This document shows positions 6,188 to 13,745 of a stretch of 26,064 nucleotides of DNA, piece after piece. The notes under the pieces are model-generated. The model ran no database searches and was not told where the DNA came from. It saw only the letters and a list, made by a program, of their open reading frames with translations. This DNA comes from an uncultured Eubacteriales bacterium (GTDB taxonomy: Bacteria > Bacillota > Clostridia > Christensenellales > UBA1242). How positions within the stretch are numbered: the stretch's first letter is position 1; the number at the start of each line of letters is the position of its first letter. The position numbers were made by a program, and so were the translations under genes. The stretch lies in assembly GCA_948787875.1 (NCBI GenBank), contig CAQFKO010000016.1:1-26064 (forward strand), written 5' to 3'.

Positions 6188-7434
6188 GGCGAGAGGGCGA
6201 TAAAAATATTTATTACTTTTTGCCAAGCGAAGAACTATGCATGGGCGACAAGGTTGTTGTTCAGTTTGAAGATTTTCAAACGGTTGCAACAGTTGTTAAG
6301 TGCTATGAAGAAAAAGACGACACAAAGGCTTATGAACTTCAAAAAATATTGCGAAAAGCCACAGAAAAAGATATAAAAATTTATAATGAACTAGATTTAA
6401 AAGCAAAGCAATTTTTGCCTCAAATCAAAAAGAAATCTTTGGAACTAGGGCTAATGATGAAATTCGTCAGCGCGCAATACAGTTTAGATAATTCCAAAAT
6501 CTTAATAGTATTTAGCAGTGAAGAGCGTGTGGATTTCAGACAATTGTTAAAAGATATAGCAAGCATGTTAAAGGTAAGAATCGAGTTAAAACAAATCGGT
6601 CAGCGTGACGAAGTAAAGGTTTGCGGAGGTGTCGGGCCATGCGGAGAGCCATGCTGTTGCGCAAGATTTTTAAAGGACTTTGAGCATGTAACTGTTAAAA
6701 TGGCAAAAATTCAAGGCTTGTCGCTCTCACCAACAAAGATTAATGGAATTTGCGGAAGGCTAATGTGTTGCCTTGGCTATGAAACCCAAACTTATGAAGA
6801 GGTTTTGGCAAAAATGCCAAAGCTTGGCTCAGAGGTGGTTACGCCAAACGGAACGGGCACGGCAAGCTATAACGACATTTTGCGTGAAAGAGTTTCGGTA
6901 AGAAGGCAAGAGGGCGATACCTTTGTGGTTGAAGATTTTGACTTAGACGAAATAATTTTCGGCGACAAAATCAAAGAATACAATGCTCACCCCGAAAGGT
7001 TTAATTTAAAAAGAAAAGAAAAAGCGCATCAAGAGGCTTCGGCAGAAAAAGAAACTCATTCAAACGATATTGAAAAAGAAAAGCAAAACAATCAATCTAC
7101 AATCGATGTCAAAAAACCTGATTTTGAAAGAAAAGATAATAACAGGTTTGAAAAGAACAATAAGTTTGAAAACAAAAAGGGTTGGAAAGACAAAAAAGAC
7201 AATCACAAAAAGCCTTTTAATGACAACGGCAATAATAAAGCCCCTCAAAAATACGGCATAACCTTTGAAACCGCTGAGGAAGCACAGGCAGAGCATGAAG
7301 TCGAGCAAAAAAAGGCAGAAACCAAGAACTTTTCCAAAGACGGAAACAATTCAAACACCAAGCCATTTAATAAGTCATATAATGGAAAAGGCAGACATCA
7401 CAGATTTTCACCAAAAAACAAAAATAAGGCGTAA
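6166..7434 (+). CDS. ricT: RicT/YaaT-type PSP1 protein with long charged tail
   Basis: PSP1-domain protein related to Bacillus subtilis RicT (YaaT), a member of the RicA-RicF-RicT complex that binds [4Fe-4S] clusters and assists RNase Y and the sporulation phosphorelay. The conserved cysteine-rich core is VCGGVGPCGEPCCCARF (152-168) followed by GICGRLMCCLGYE (194-206), with Cys153, 159, 163-165, 196, 201 and 202. The usual RicT is about 270-300 residues; this one has 422 because of an approximately 140-residue Lys/Asn/Glu-rich, probably disordered tail. GGAGG lies within the end of holB and ATG 6166 overlaps it. Genes for RicA and RicF are not in the window. The holB-ricT order is the classic Bacillota arrangement. 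Confidence 0.9.
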   Translation: MQKVYGVRREGDKNIYYFLPSEELCMGDKVVVQFEDFQTVATVVKCYEEKDDTKAYELQKILRKATEKDIKIYNELDLKAKQFLPQIKKKSLELGLMMKFVSAQYSLDNSKILIVFSSEERVDFRQLLKDIASMLKVRIELKQIGQRDEVKVCGGVGPCGEPCCCARFLKDFEHVTVKMAKIQGLSLSPTKINGICGRLMCCLGYETQTYEEVLAKMPKLGSEVVTPNGTGTASYNDILRERVSVRRQEGDTFVVEDFDLDEIIFGDKIKEYNAHPERFNLKRKEKAHQEASAEKETHSNDIEKEKQNNQSTIDVKKPDFERKDNNRFEKNNKFENKKGWKDKKDNHKKPFNDNGNNKAPQKYGITFETAEEAQAEHEVEQKKAETKNFSKDGNNSNTKPFNKSYNGKGRHHRFSPKNKNKA

Positions 7435-7438
7435 TTAA

Positions 7439-7467
7439 TTGCGAAAAAAAATAAATAATAGTATAAT
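7439..7467 (+). promoter_or_regulatory. Ferredoxin promoter
   Basis: TTGCGA (7439-7444), 17 bases, TATAAT (7462-7467). It begins just after the ricT stop codon, so the ferredoxin has its own transcription start near 7474 with AAAGGAG before the ATG. Confidence 0.65.
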
Positions 7468-7494
7468 TAGTTTATACACAAAAAGGAGAAAGTT

Positions 7495-7671
7495 ATGGCA
7501 TACAAAATCAATTTAGATACTTGCATTGGCTGTGGAGCTTGTGCCGGTGCTTGCCCAACAGGCGCTATTGAACCAACAGATGACGGCAAAATGAAAATTG
7601 ACCCAGAAAAATGCATTTCTTGTGGTACTTGTGCAGCCGTTTGCCCGGTTGGTGCTCCGGAGGAAGCATAA
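7495..7671 (+). CDS. Small 2[4Fe-4S] ferredoxin
   Basis: A 58-residue bacterial-type ferredoxin, an electron carrier. It has two classic motifs: Cys10-IG-Cys13-GA-Cys16-AGA-Cys20-P and Cys40-IS-Cys43-GT-Cys46-AAV-Cys50-P, each CxxCxxCxxxCP binding one [4Fe-4S] cluster together with a cysteine of the other motif. Length is typical of clostridial ferredoxins (55-60 residues). AAAGGAG lies about 7 bases before the ATG. It sits between ricT and trmN6, where other Bacillota often have yabA; this position hints that it may supply electrons or cluster assembly to the neighbouring iron-sulphur protein RicT, but that is only inference. Confidence 0.95.
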   Translation: MAYKINLDTCIGCGACAGACPTGAIEPTDDGKMKIDPEKCISCGTCAAVCPVGAPEEA

Positions 7672-7672
7672 A

Positions 7673-8473
7673 TTGCTTAACAAAAATCAAAATTTAAAAG
7701 AAAAGACCGCCAAGACAAATGTTCTTGGCGAATTTTTTCATTCAAAAAAATTAATAAAGCAAGACGAACAGCTAGACGACTTAGAGCGAAACGGTCTGAT
7801 GCTTATTCAAAATAAAAACGGTTATAAATTTTCAACAGACAGCGTATTGTTGTCAGATTTTGCCACCATAAAAAAGAGCGGAACTTTTGTAGAACTTTGT
7901 AGCGGAAGCGGAGTGGTTTCAATTTTGTTCAATTCAAAAAACAATGCAAAAAAAGGGTTTATGATAGAACTTGACCCTTCCGCAAGCGAAATGTCAAAGC
8001 GAACACTTAGTTATAATAATATAACCAATATAGAGGCTGTTAACGTGTGCATAAAAGATTGCGTCAAATTAATAGGTCATGAAATTGCAGACACGGTAAT
8101 GGTTAATCCTCCGTATTTTGACAGCGGAATGATCAGCAAAAACGAGGCCATATCCGTTGCCCGCCATCAGCTCACCCTAAGCTTAGACGATATCAGTCAA
8201 ACCGCATCAAAATTGTTAAAATACGGCGGAAAGTTTTATATGATAAACCCGTCAAGCAAACTTGTAGAAATTTTTTGCAGTTTAAAAAAATATAATTTAG
8301 AGCCAAAAAAATTGAGAGTGGTTTATCCAAAAAAATCAAAAGCGCCTAATGTGGTTTTAATAGAAGCGGTCAAAGGCGGAGGCTTAGGACTTCAAATTTT
8401 GCCACCGCTGGTGCTAAACAACGAGGACGGAACCGAAACAGAAGAGTTAAAGAGCATTTACAACAGAAATTAA
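7673..8473 (+). CDS. trmN6: tRNA1(Val) adenine-37 N6-methyltransferase family protein
   Basis: A class I SAM-dependent methyltransferase of the TrmN6/YabB family, which makes m6A37 in tRNA1(Val). Seen: the family start EQLDDLERNGLMLIQNK, then DSVLLSDFA, SAM motif I FVELCSGSGVVSIL (about residues 72-85) and the catalytic NPPYF (145-149). There is no ATG before residue 42; an open frame reaching back to 7598 would overlap the ferredoxin. TTG 7673 is chosen as start because GGAGG (7659-7663) lies 9 bases ahead, giving 266 residues. This places the stop of the ferredoxin (7671) directly before the start, so the two genes are probably translationally coupled. An intrinsic-terminator-like hairpin lies within the first 20 codons. 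Confidence 0.85.
   Translation: MLNKNQNLKEKTAKTNVLGEFFHSKKLIKQDEQLDDLERNGLMLIQNKNGYKFSTDSVLLSDFATIKKSGTFVELCSGSGVVSILFNSKNNAKKGFMIELDPSASEMSKRTLSYNNITNIEAVNVCIKDCVKLIGHEIADTVMVNPPYFDSGMISKNEAISVARHQLTLSLDDISQTASKLLKYGGKFYMINPSSKLVEIFCSLKKYNLEPKKLRVVYPKKSKAPNVVLIEAVKGGGLGLQILPPLVLNNEDGTETEELKSIYNRN
7708..7738 (+). terminator. Terminator-like hairpin inside the start of trmN6
   Basis: A perfect 8-bp stem CGCCAAGA (7708-7715) / TCTTGGCG (7723-7730), seven-base loop, then AATTTTTT. It looks like a normal intrinsic terminator for the ferredoxin, yet it lies about 12 codons inside the trmN6 reading frame. Ribosomes translating trmN6 could prevent its folding. Confidence 0.65.
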
Positions 8474-8525
8474 TTTTTTTTCAAAATATTGTCAGGGGTC
8501 TCGTGCAAAACAAAAATTATCGTGT

Positions 8526-8696
8526 TATACTAAGCGTGAACACGGGAGGGGAGATAGGTGCAGGGAAGAGGGACAAAATTTTGCCAAAACTTTGCATTTT
8601 GATTAAAAAAATTTTTGCAAAATCAACCCAAAATATTTTTCTTAAAAATATATCAAATAAAATAAAAAACTCAAATAAACAAAATTTGAGTTTTTT
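8526..8696 (+). ncRNA. Candidate small RNA with G-rich 5' part
   Basis: The 258 bases between trmN6 and spmB have no convincing gene. They do hold an extended -10 promoter (TG-T-TATACT, TATACT 8526-8531) framed by the inverted repeat CGTGTT (8521-8526) / AACACG (8539-8544), then four runs of three or more G within 8544-8572, an AT-rich stretch with TTGATT/AATCAA pairing, and a 13-bp terminator stem at 8664-8696. Promoter plus terminator without a good reading frame is what a small RNA of about 155 bases (start near 8538) would look like. A 66-codon GTG-start frame (8503-8703) has no family features and its stop lies beyond the terminator. No known RNA family is recognised. Confidence 0.35.
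8664..8696. terminator. Bidirectional intrinsic terminator
   Basis: Stem AAAAAACTCAAAT (8664-8676) with its complement at 8684-8696, seven-base loop, T-rich on both exits. It ends transcripts from the plus strand (trmN6 or the candidate small RNA) and spmB on the minus strand. Confidence 0.85.
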
Positions 8697-8731
8697 ATTT
8701 TGAAAAAAGTTAATGTAAAATAAAAATTCAA

Positions 8732-9238
8732 TCACATTATTCTGCAAATCCCGCAGGCAAGAATTGCCCCGATAAAAGCCGAAAGCAAACAAACGGGAAT
8801 AACATATCTAAGTTTTTTTATTTTGGTGGTAGAAAAATAAACCGCAACCACATAAAAAGTGGTTTCACTGCAACTCATAATAACGCAAGCGCACTTGGCG
8901 ATATAGCTGTCTGGGCCGTATAAAGAAAACAAATTAGACAGCATTGCAATAGAGCCCGAACCCGTAAACGGTCTTAAAATCAAAAATTCAATCAGTTCTG
9001 CGGGAATGCCCAAAAATCGAAATACAGGCGACATAAAACTTGTCAGCCAAGCAGAGATTCCGCTTATTGCAAGAAGTTCAACCACCGAAAATATCGCAAC
9101 AAGATAAGGAAAGGTGTTAATGCAAAGGTCAACGGCAGACCTTGCGCCCGAAACAAAGCAGTCATAGGCGTTTATTTTTTTTATAACGCTGTATGAGAGC
9201 ACAAACAGAATAAATATGGGAATAATATAACTTGCCAT
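8732..9238 (-). CDS. spmB: Spore maturation protein B
   Basis: A 168-residue integral membrane protein of the nucleoside-recognition (Gate) domain family, matching SpmB of spore-formers, which with SpmA contributes to dehydration and heat resistance of the spore core. Seen: several hydrophobic segments, the segment LRPFTGSGSIAML (conserved RPxSGSGA-like motif) and the late SCSETTFYV motif, characteristic of SpmB. Length is normal. The minus-strand GAGG precedes the ATG by 7 bases, and the gene starts 14 bases after spmA, so the two form an operon. It ends at a bidirectional terminator. Confidence 0.9.
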   Translation of the reverse strand: MASYIIPIFILFVLSYSVIKKINAYDCFVSGARSAVDLCINTFPYLVAIFSVVELLAISGISAWLTSFMSPVFRFLGIPAELIEFLILRPFTGSGSIAMLSNLFSLYGPDSYIAKCACVIMSCSETTFYVVAVYFSTTKIKKLRYVIPVCLLSAFIGAILACGICRIM

Positions 9239-9252
9239 AAAACAACCTCGAA

Positions 9253-9855
9253 CTAATTTTTATGCTCTTTGCGTTTTTTCTTTCTGTCAAAAATAAAGTG
9301 AAAAATATAAACCAAAAGAATTGTTATTGTGGTAGATAAAAGTGAACAAATAATAGATGGCAAAACAATTGCGGTCGGCGAATTGCTTCCAGCATTAGAA
9401 AGCATTCCGATAATAGATGTTGGCAAAAACTGAACGCTCGAACAGCTGATTGCAACCAGCATAATCATAGAAAAGGTAACCGTGCTTTTGTTTGGGTTGT
9501 CTTTTTGCATAGATTCAATAGCTTTAATTCCAAGAGGAGTTGCTGCTCCGCTCATACCCAAAAAGTTTGCTGAAATATTCATAGAAACATATTTTTTACT
9601 TTCGTCAGAAAGGTTGTTTTTGCCAAAGATTTTGTTTATAATAGGAGATAGCAGTTTAGAAAGTTTTTTGCTTAGCCCGCTGTTTTCCAAAATTCCAAAC
9701 AAGCCCAGCCACACAGCGTAAATGGCACAAAGTTCAAGCGAAAGTTTAACTGCGTTGCCGGAAGCTCCAAGCAAACCGGTCAGCACATCGCTTGGGTTAA
9801 AAAAGCAAAGAGCAATCACACTTGCTGCAAATAAAATTATCCAAATTTTGTTCAT
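9253..9855 (-). CDS. spmA: Spore maturation protein A
   Basis: A 200-residue membrane protein, the partner of SpmB, with the nucleoside-recognition (Gate) fold. Seen: an N-terminal membrane segment MNKIWIILFAASV, the stretch AVWLGLFGILENSGLSKKL, and the motif NISANFLGMSGAATPLGIKA, all typical of SpmA, plus a basic C-terminal end KKKRKEHK. The frame can be extended upstream to 9918, but that would run into tatD and adds residues unlike the family, so the Met at 9855 is used. No clear Shine-Dalgarno site precedes it. Only 42 bases separate it from the divergent tatD gene; both promoters must sit in that gap or in neighbouring coding DNA. It is the first gene of spmA-spmB. Confidence 0.9.
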   Translation of the reverse strand: MNKIWIILFAASVIALCFFNPSDVLTGLLGASGNAVKLSLELCAIYAVWLGLFGILENSGLSKKLSKLLSPIINKIFGKNNLSDESKKYVSMNISANFLGMSGAATPLGIKAIESMQKDNPNKSTVTFSMIMLVAISCSSVQFLPTSIIGMLSNAGSNSPTAIVLPSIICSLLSTTITILLVYIFHFIFDRKKKRKEHKN

Positions 9856-9897
9856 AATAAATTGTATGAATAACAGTTTCGTAATATGAGGTAAAAT

Positions 9898-10650
9898 ATG
9901 ATAGATACGCATTGTCATTTGCTAAAACTAGATGCAAAAAATGTAATAGAAAACATGCAAAAAGATGGCTTAGACAAACTAATCACAATTTCGACAACGC
10001 TTGAAGACAGCGAAAAAAATATCGAACTTGCAAAAACCTGCGAAAATGTTTTTGTTGCGGTAGGAATATATCCCGAATATGCCGAAAATATAACAGATAA
10101 TGATTTAAACAAACTTGAAGCTTTGTGCAAAAACAAAAAGGTTGTTGCAATCGGCGAAATCGGCTTGGATTATCACACAGAAGGTTTCAACAAACAGGCA
10201 CAAAAAGACTTGTTTTCAAAACAGCTAAAACTTGCAGGCAAGCTTAATCTTCCGTATTGCGTGCATTGCAGAAACGCGGCATCAGATGTATATGAAATTT
10301 TAAAAGAACAAAAACAAGCTCTCGGTGTTAACGGTCTTATGCACTGTTACAGTGAAGGTAGCAGTTTTGTGGACAAATTTGTAGAGCTTGGAATGTATAT
10401 AAGTTTTTCGGGGAATATAACTTTCAAAAACAGTGACCGTTCATTTTTAAAAAGAATTCCGCTTAACAAATTGCTGGTGGAAACAGATGCTCCATATCTT
10501 TCGCCCGAACCGCTTAGGGGCAGACCCAATGAACCAAAAAACACAAAATATGTGCTACTAAAAATTGCAGACGAACTTGGGCTTTCGGTTCAAGAGTTAG
10601 AAAGTATTACCACCGAAAATGCAAAAAGATTTTATAATATAAAGGATTAA
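9898..10650 (+). CDS. tatD: TatD family metal-dependent hydrolase
   Basis: A 250-residue TIM-barrel hydrolase of the TatD family (metal-dependent nuclease; 3'-5' exonuclease and AP endonuclease activities are known for members). Metal ligands are seen at the expected places: MIDTHCHL (His5, His7), IGEIGLDYH (Glu87), CVHCR (His123), LMHCYSEG (His149) and VETDAPYLSP (Asp197). Length is normal. GAGG precedes the ATG by 6 bases. ksgA follows after four bases, so they form an operon; in Bacillus subtilis the RNase M5 gene rnmV lies between them and is absent here. Confidence 0.95.
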   Translation: MIDTHCHLLKLDAKNVIENMQKDGLDKLITISTTLEDSEKNIELAKTCENVFVAVGIYPEYAENITDNDLNKLEALCKNKKVVAIGEIGLDYHTEGFNKQAQKDLFSKQLKLAGKLNLPYCVHCRNAASDVYEILKEQKQALGVNGLMHCYSEGSSFVDKFVELGMYISFSGNITFKNSDRSFLKRIPLNKLLVETDAPYLSPEPLRGRPNEPKNTKYVLLKIADELGLSVQELESITTENAKRFYNIKD

Positions 10651-10654
10651 ATTT

Positions 10655-11443
10655 ATGAACTTTGAATATAAAAAAAAGTTTGGGCAAAATTTTTTAACAG
10701 ACAGAAATTTGCTTGAAAAGATTGTTTTGAGTGCACAGGTTTCAAAAGACGACACGGTTATAGAAATTGGGGCGGGCAAGGGAGCGCTTACCGAAGTTTT
10801 GTCAAAATATGCAAAAAGAGTTGTTTCTTTTGAAATAGACAAAGACCTCTTTGATTTTTTGTCACAAAAATTTAACCAAACAAATGTAAGCTTTGTTTTT
10901 GAAGATGTTATGAATTTTGGCGCAAAACAAATTGAAGAAATTGCGGGCGAAAGCTTCAAACTTGTTGCAAATTTGCCATATTATGTGACCTCTCCCATTC
11001 TTACCAAGTTTTTAAAAATTCCAAGTTTGATTTCGGCAACCGTAATGGTTCAGGAAGAAGTTGCTGACCGAATCGTTGCCACGCCAAAAACAAAAGATTA
11101 TGGTGTTTTAACCATAATGTGCCAAAGTTTCGGAGAGGCAAAAAAGTGTTTTAAGGTTTCAAGAAAGATGTTCACTCCACAACCAAATGTAGACTCTGCC
11201 GTAGTTCATATTCAAAGAAACAAAACGCAAGAAGATTTGAGCGAATTTTTTGAGTTTGCAAAGACCGCCTTTTCCATGCGTCGCAAAAAGCTTTCGGCAA
11301 ATTTGGCAACAAAAACTTTTTCAAAAGACCAAGTTGAACAGCTTTTAATTTCAAACAATCTTAGTCCTTTGGTCAGGGCAGAAGAGTTGTCTATTAATAA
11401 ATTAAAAGAAATTTTCAATCAAATTAAACAAAAAAATGCTTAA
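10655..11443 (+). CDS. rsmA: 16S rRNA A1518/A1519 dimethyltransferase
   Basis: RsmA (KsgA), which dimethylates two adjacent adenines in the 3' end hairpin of 16S rRNA late in 30S assembly. Of 262 residues. Seen: KKFGQNFLTD near the start, SAM motif I VIEIGAGKGALT (35-46), acidic motif II FEID (59-62) and the catalytic NLPYYVTSPI (106-115), plus the RKMFTPQPNVDSAVV segment. AAGGA lies 9 bases ahead of the ATG, within the end of tatD. No terminator follows; the downstream lipoprotein gene has its own promoter. Confidence 0.96.
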   Translation: MNFEYKKKFGQNFLTDRNLLEKIVLSAQVSKDDTVIEIGAGKGALTEVLSKYAKRVVSFEIDKDLFDFLSQKFNQTNVSFVFEDVMNFGAKQIEEIAGESFKLVANLPYYVTSPILTKFLKIPSLISATVMVQEEVADRIVATPKTKDYGVLTIMCQSFGEAKKCFKVSRKMFTPQPNVDSAVVHIQRNKTQEDLSEFFEFAKTAFSMRRKKLSANLATKTFSKDQVEQLLISNNLSPLVRAEELSINKLKEIFNQIKQKNA

Positions 11444-11479
11444 TTGGTCAAGTAACATTTATTTTAAAGCCTATTAATC

Positions 11480-11507
11480 TTGACAAGGAACGGCAAAAAT
11501 TTATAAT
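11480..11507 (+). promoter_or_regulatory. Promoter of the lipoprotein gene
   Basis: TTGACA (11480-11485), 16 bases, TATAAT (11502-11507): both boxes are consensus. It lies about 47 bases upstream of the ATG at 11555. Confidence 0.85.
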
Positions 11508-11554
11508 ATAAATATATTATAATAAAAATTATCAAAACTGCGTAGGTGAAAAAT

Positions 11555-13108
11555 ATGAAAAAATTTTTTAAAGGTATAATGACTTTGGCGATTGCGTTTG
11601 TTTGCGTGTTTGCTTTTGCTGCGTGCAAAGATCCAATTTCCGCAACAAGTGTAGACACTTCAAGAGTTGGATTGTCTAACGGGCAAAGCACCAATGGCGG
11701 AATTACAGCAATATACAACGGTTATTTATATTTTATTAACGGAACAAAAACCAATGACGGAACAAGTTCGACCGGCAACAAAAGAGGCGCGATTTGCAGA
11801 GTAAAATATAACAGCGAAACAGGCAAGGTAGACGAAAACACTTATGAAATTGTGGTAGACGACCTTGCGGGTTTCAGCAATGGTTCGCTATACTTTTTCG
11901 GTGACTTTATGTATTACACCACACCAAGCAGTGATGTAAACTACAAAGACAATGTGCTTTATTACAAAACCAAGTTCATGAGATATGACCTTGTGAACAA
12001 AAAGTCATATAATATTTATACCACCAAACAAAACTCTTCAAGTGAATCAATAAACTATGCTTATTATGTTGTGGGTAACAGCTTAAACCTTTTGGTGTTT
12101 GAAAAAGCAAATGCAAGTTTAACAAGCATTAACATAAGCGAAAATCCAACAACAAATTATGTAATTAGCGGAGTAACCTCTTGTGTTATGAGCGAGAATA
12201 ATGGAAAAGTTGTAACAGCAGGTGCTTCTGCCGACGCAAACAGCTTTGTGTTTTATACCAAAGCAAACGAAGAGTTTGACAAATATCAAACAGGCGTAAA
12301 GGTTTTCAGAACCTCTCCAACAACAAATAACAGCGTTTGCCTTTCAAGCAAAGGACTTAGCATTTCACTTTTATGCATAAGGTCAGGAAAGCTTTTGTAT
12401 TCTTTGGAATCAAAAATTTATGCAGAACAAATTGATGCTTCTACCACTGAGCTTAAAACCGAAGATTTCAAAAATATAATTTCATACAACACTTATGACG
12501 ATGTTGTGTTTATTGAAAATGATGACGGAAGCGTAACATTATTGTATTTTGAATCAAAAAACAATTATCAAATAGTTATTGTTACTTGGAACTATTCAAA
12601 CGGAATTCAAATTGAAAATAAAACAATTTGTGCACTTTCAAAATTCACAGACTTTTCTTTCATAAACCTTGTAACCTTGGAAGAAGAGGTAAAGGTTAAT
12701 GAAAACACCGAGGGTGGCGAGAGCACCACTGCCGAGGGGGAAGAAGACAAGCCTTCGGAAGACGAGCCTGAAAATACCGTTCGTCGCAAAGTAACATATA
12801 TCACTTATGTTGCAGACAAATATGCTTATAAATTAGAGGTTATGAGAGAAAATGAAAACGGTGAAATGGAAGTTTCCGTTAACTCAAAACCTGTTAAACT
12901 TTCAACAACAAAAGTTCAAGACGTAAACGGAACTTTGATTCCGGAAGTTGTTGGAAACTATTTGTATATTTATGTAAACGAACTTGATAAAAGTAGCAAA
13001 GAAACGGGTCATGTTTATATGTACAGATTGGACTTAACCTTAAAATCAGATGCAACAAGTTCAAATAAAGCAGAGCATATAGGAATTAAAGAAGATTCCG
13101 AGAAATAA
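11555..13108 (+). CDS. Secreted lipoprotein with repeated beta-strand pattern
   Basis: A 517-residue protein with a type II signal peptide: MKKFFKG, a hydrophobic core and the lipobox FAAC with Cys24 as lipidation site. The mature part contains repeated Tyr/Phe-rich short strands (for example YNGYLYFINGT, NGSLYFFGDFMYY, VVGNYLYIYVN), the kind of pattern found in beta-propeller proteins of the DUF5050/YxxNG type; this is inferred, not matched. An acidic low-complexity insert (about residues 385-410) separates two parts. A GTG nine bases upstream is in frame, but AGGTG at 11544-11548 fits the ATG better. It has its own consensus promoter and a strong terminator, and is probably anchored outside the cell membrane. 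Function unknown. Confidence 0.85.
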   Translation: MKKFFKGIMTLAIAFVCVFAFAACKDPISATSVDTSRVGLSNGQSTNGGITAIYNGYLYFINGTKTNDGTSSTGNKRGAICRVKYNSETGKVDENTYEIVVDDLAGFSNGSLYFFGDFMYYTTPSSDVNYKDNVLYYKTKFMRYDLVNKKSYNIYTTKQNSSSESINYAYYVVGNSLNLLVFEKANASLTSINISENPTTNYVISGVTSCVMSENNGKVVTAGASADANSFVFYTKANEEFDKYQTGVKVFRTSPTTNNSVCLSSKGLSISLLCIRSGKLLYSLESKIYAEQIDASTTELKTEDFKNIISYNTYDDVVFIENDDGSVTLLYFESKNNYQIVIVTWNYSNGIQIENKTICALSKFTDFSFINLVTLEEEVKVNENTEGGESTTAEGEEDKPSEDEPENTVRRKVTYITYVADKYAYKLEVMRENENGEMEVSVNSKPVKLSTTKVQDVNGTLIPEVVGNYLYIYVNELDKSSKETGHVYMYRLDLTLKSDATSSNKAEHIGIKEDSEK

Positions 13109-13111
13109 AAT

Positions 13112-13148
13112 AAAAACTCACATAAACAAAAGTTATGTGAGTTTTTTT
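13112..13148. terminator. Bidirectional intrinsic terminator
   Basis: A 14-bp stem (AAAAACTCACATAA, 13112-13125, with its complement 13133-13146), seven-base loop, followed by T's. It ends the lipoprotein gene and, on the minus strand, the coiled-coil gene. Confidence 0.9.
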
Positions 13149-13168
13149 GTGCAAAAATAAATTTGATT

Positions 13169-13570
13169 TTAAAATTCGTCGTCTGTTTTGTGTGAGAGTG
13201 TTTTGATTTGTTCTTCTTGAATAAATTTTTCTTTGTTAACGACTGCGGAATATTTGAAGCCTTTTCCCATATATCTTTCTTCCTCCGCAATTCTTTCTCG
13301 TTTATCTAATTCATTTTCGATATTTTCCAAAATAATGTTAATGTCCGAAATCACGTCGGCGTGCTTTTTGGCAAGCTTGTTTAGTTTTCTTTCGCCCCAA
13401 AAAGAAAATGGGTCTATTCCGGAGTTAACAAGTTCGGCAGCTTCTTTTGCCCAAATTTCCACATATTTTTCATGTTCGGCTTCCATTTCTCCGTGAATAA
13501 TCATTAATTCTTTGTCCGAATAGTTCACCATGTTCATATAAATATAGTCTTTGTAAGTTTTATTATTCAT
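13169..13570 (-). CDS. Small helical (coiled-coil) protein, unknown function
   Basis: A 133-residue, highly charged, mostly helical protein with no membrane segment or cysteine motif. Heptad-like stretches lie around residues 60-100 (KKHADVISDINIILENIENELDKRERIAEE). The frame can be extended to 13642, but that would include the promoter; the Met at 13570 has AAAGGA 7 bases ahead. It is convergent with the lipoprotein gene and divergent from the DUF4364 gene. No family recognised; it might be a prophage- or cell-envelope-associated protein, but nothing supports either. Confidence 0.7.
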   Translation of the reverse strand: MNNKTYKDYIYMNMVNYSDKELMIIHGEMEAEHEKYVEIWAKEAAELVNSGIDPFSFWGERKLNKLAKKHADVISDINIILENIENELDKRERIAEEERYMGKGFKYSAVVNKEKFIQEEQIKTLSHKTDDEF

Positions 13571-13612
13571 ATTTTTTCCTTTCAAAGTTAGTATGTTGAA
13601 TTTTATAGTTAT

Positions 13613-13642
13613 AATATACCATACACCTAAATTAGTTGGCAA
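13613..13642 (-). promoter_or_regulatory. Promoter of the coiled-coil gene
   Basis: On the minus strand TTGCCA (13642-13637), 18 bases, TATATT (13618-13613), with TG one base ahead of the -10 box (extended -10). Confidence 0.6.
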
Positions 13643-13693
13643 ACATTAAGAGTGACAATTATATTTAAATTTTTTAAAAAGTGAGTGATTTTA

Positions 13694-13722
13694 TTTATTT
13701 TTTTCTGCTTTTGTGGTATATT
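13694..13722 (+). promoter_or_regulatory. Promoter of the DUF4364 gene
   Basis: Extended -10 TGG-TATATT (TATATT 13717-13722) with a weak TTTATT -35 box at 13694-13699. The AGAGG site before ATG 13746 follows. Confidence 0.5.
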
Positions 13723-13745
13723 AATAACGAAACTAAGAGGTAAAT

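Noticed and set aside
8503..8703. A 66-codon GTG-start frame between trmN6 and spmB
   Set aside because: Its sequence is Lys/Asn/Ile-rich with no domain, it has no ribosome site, it starts upstream of the only promoter and its stop lies past the terminator.
9856..9918. Extended spmA start at 9918
   Set aside because: It overlaps the tatD start and does not resemble the usual SpmA N-terminus; Met 9855 does.
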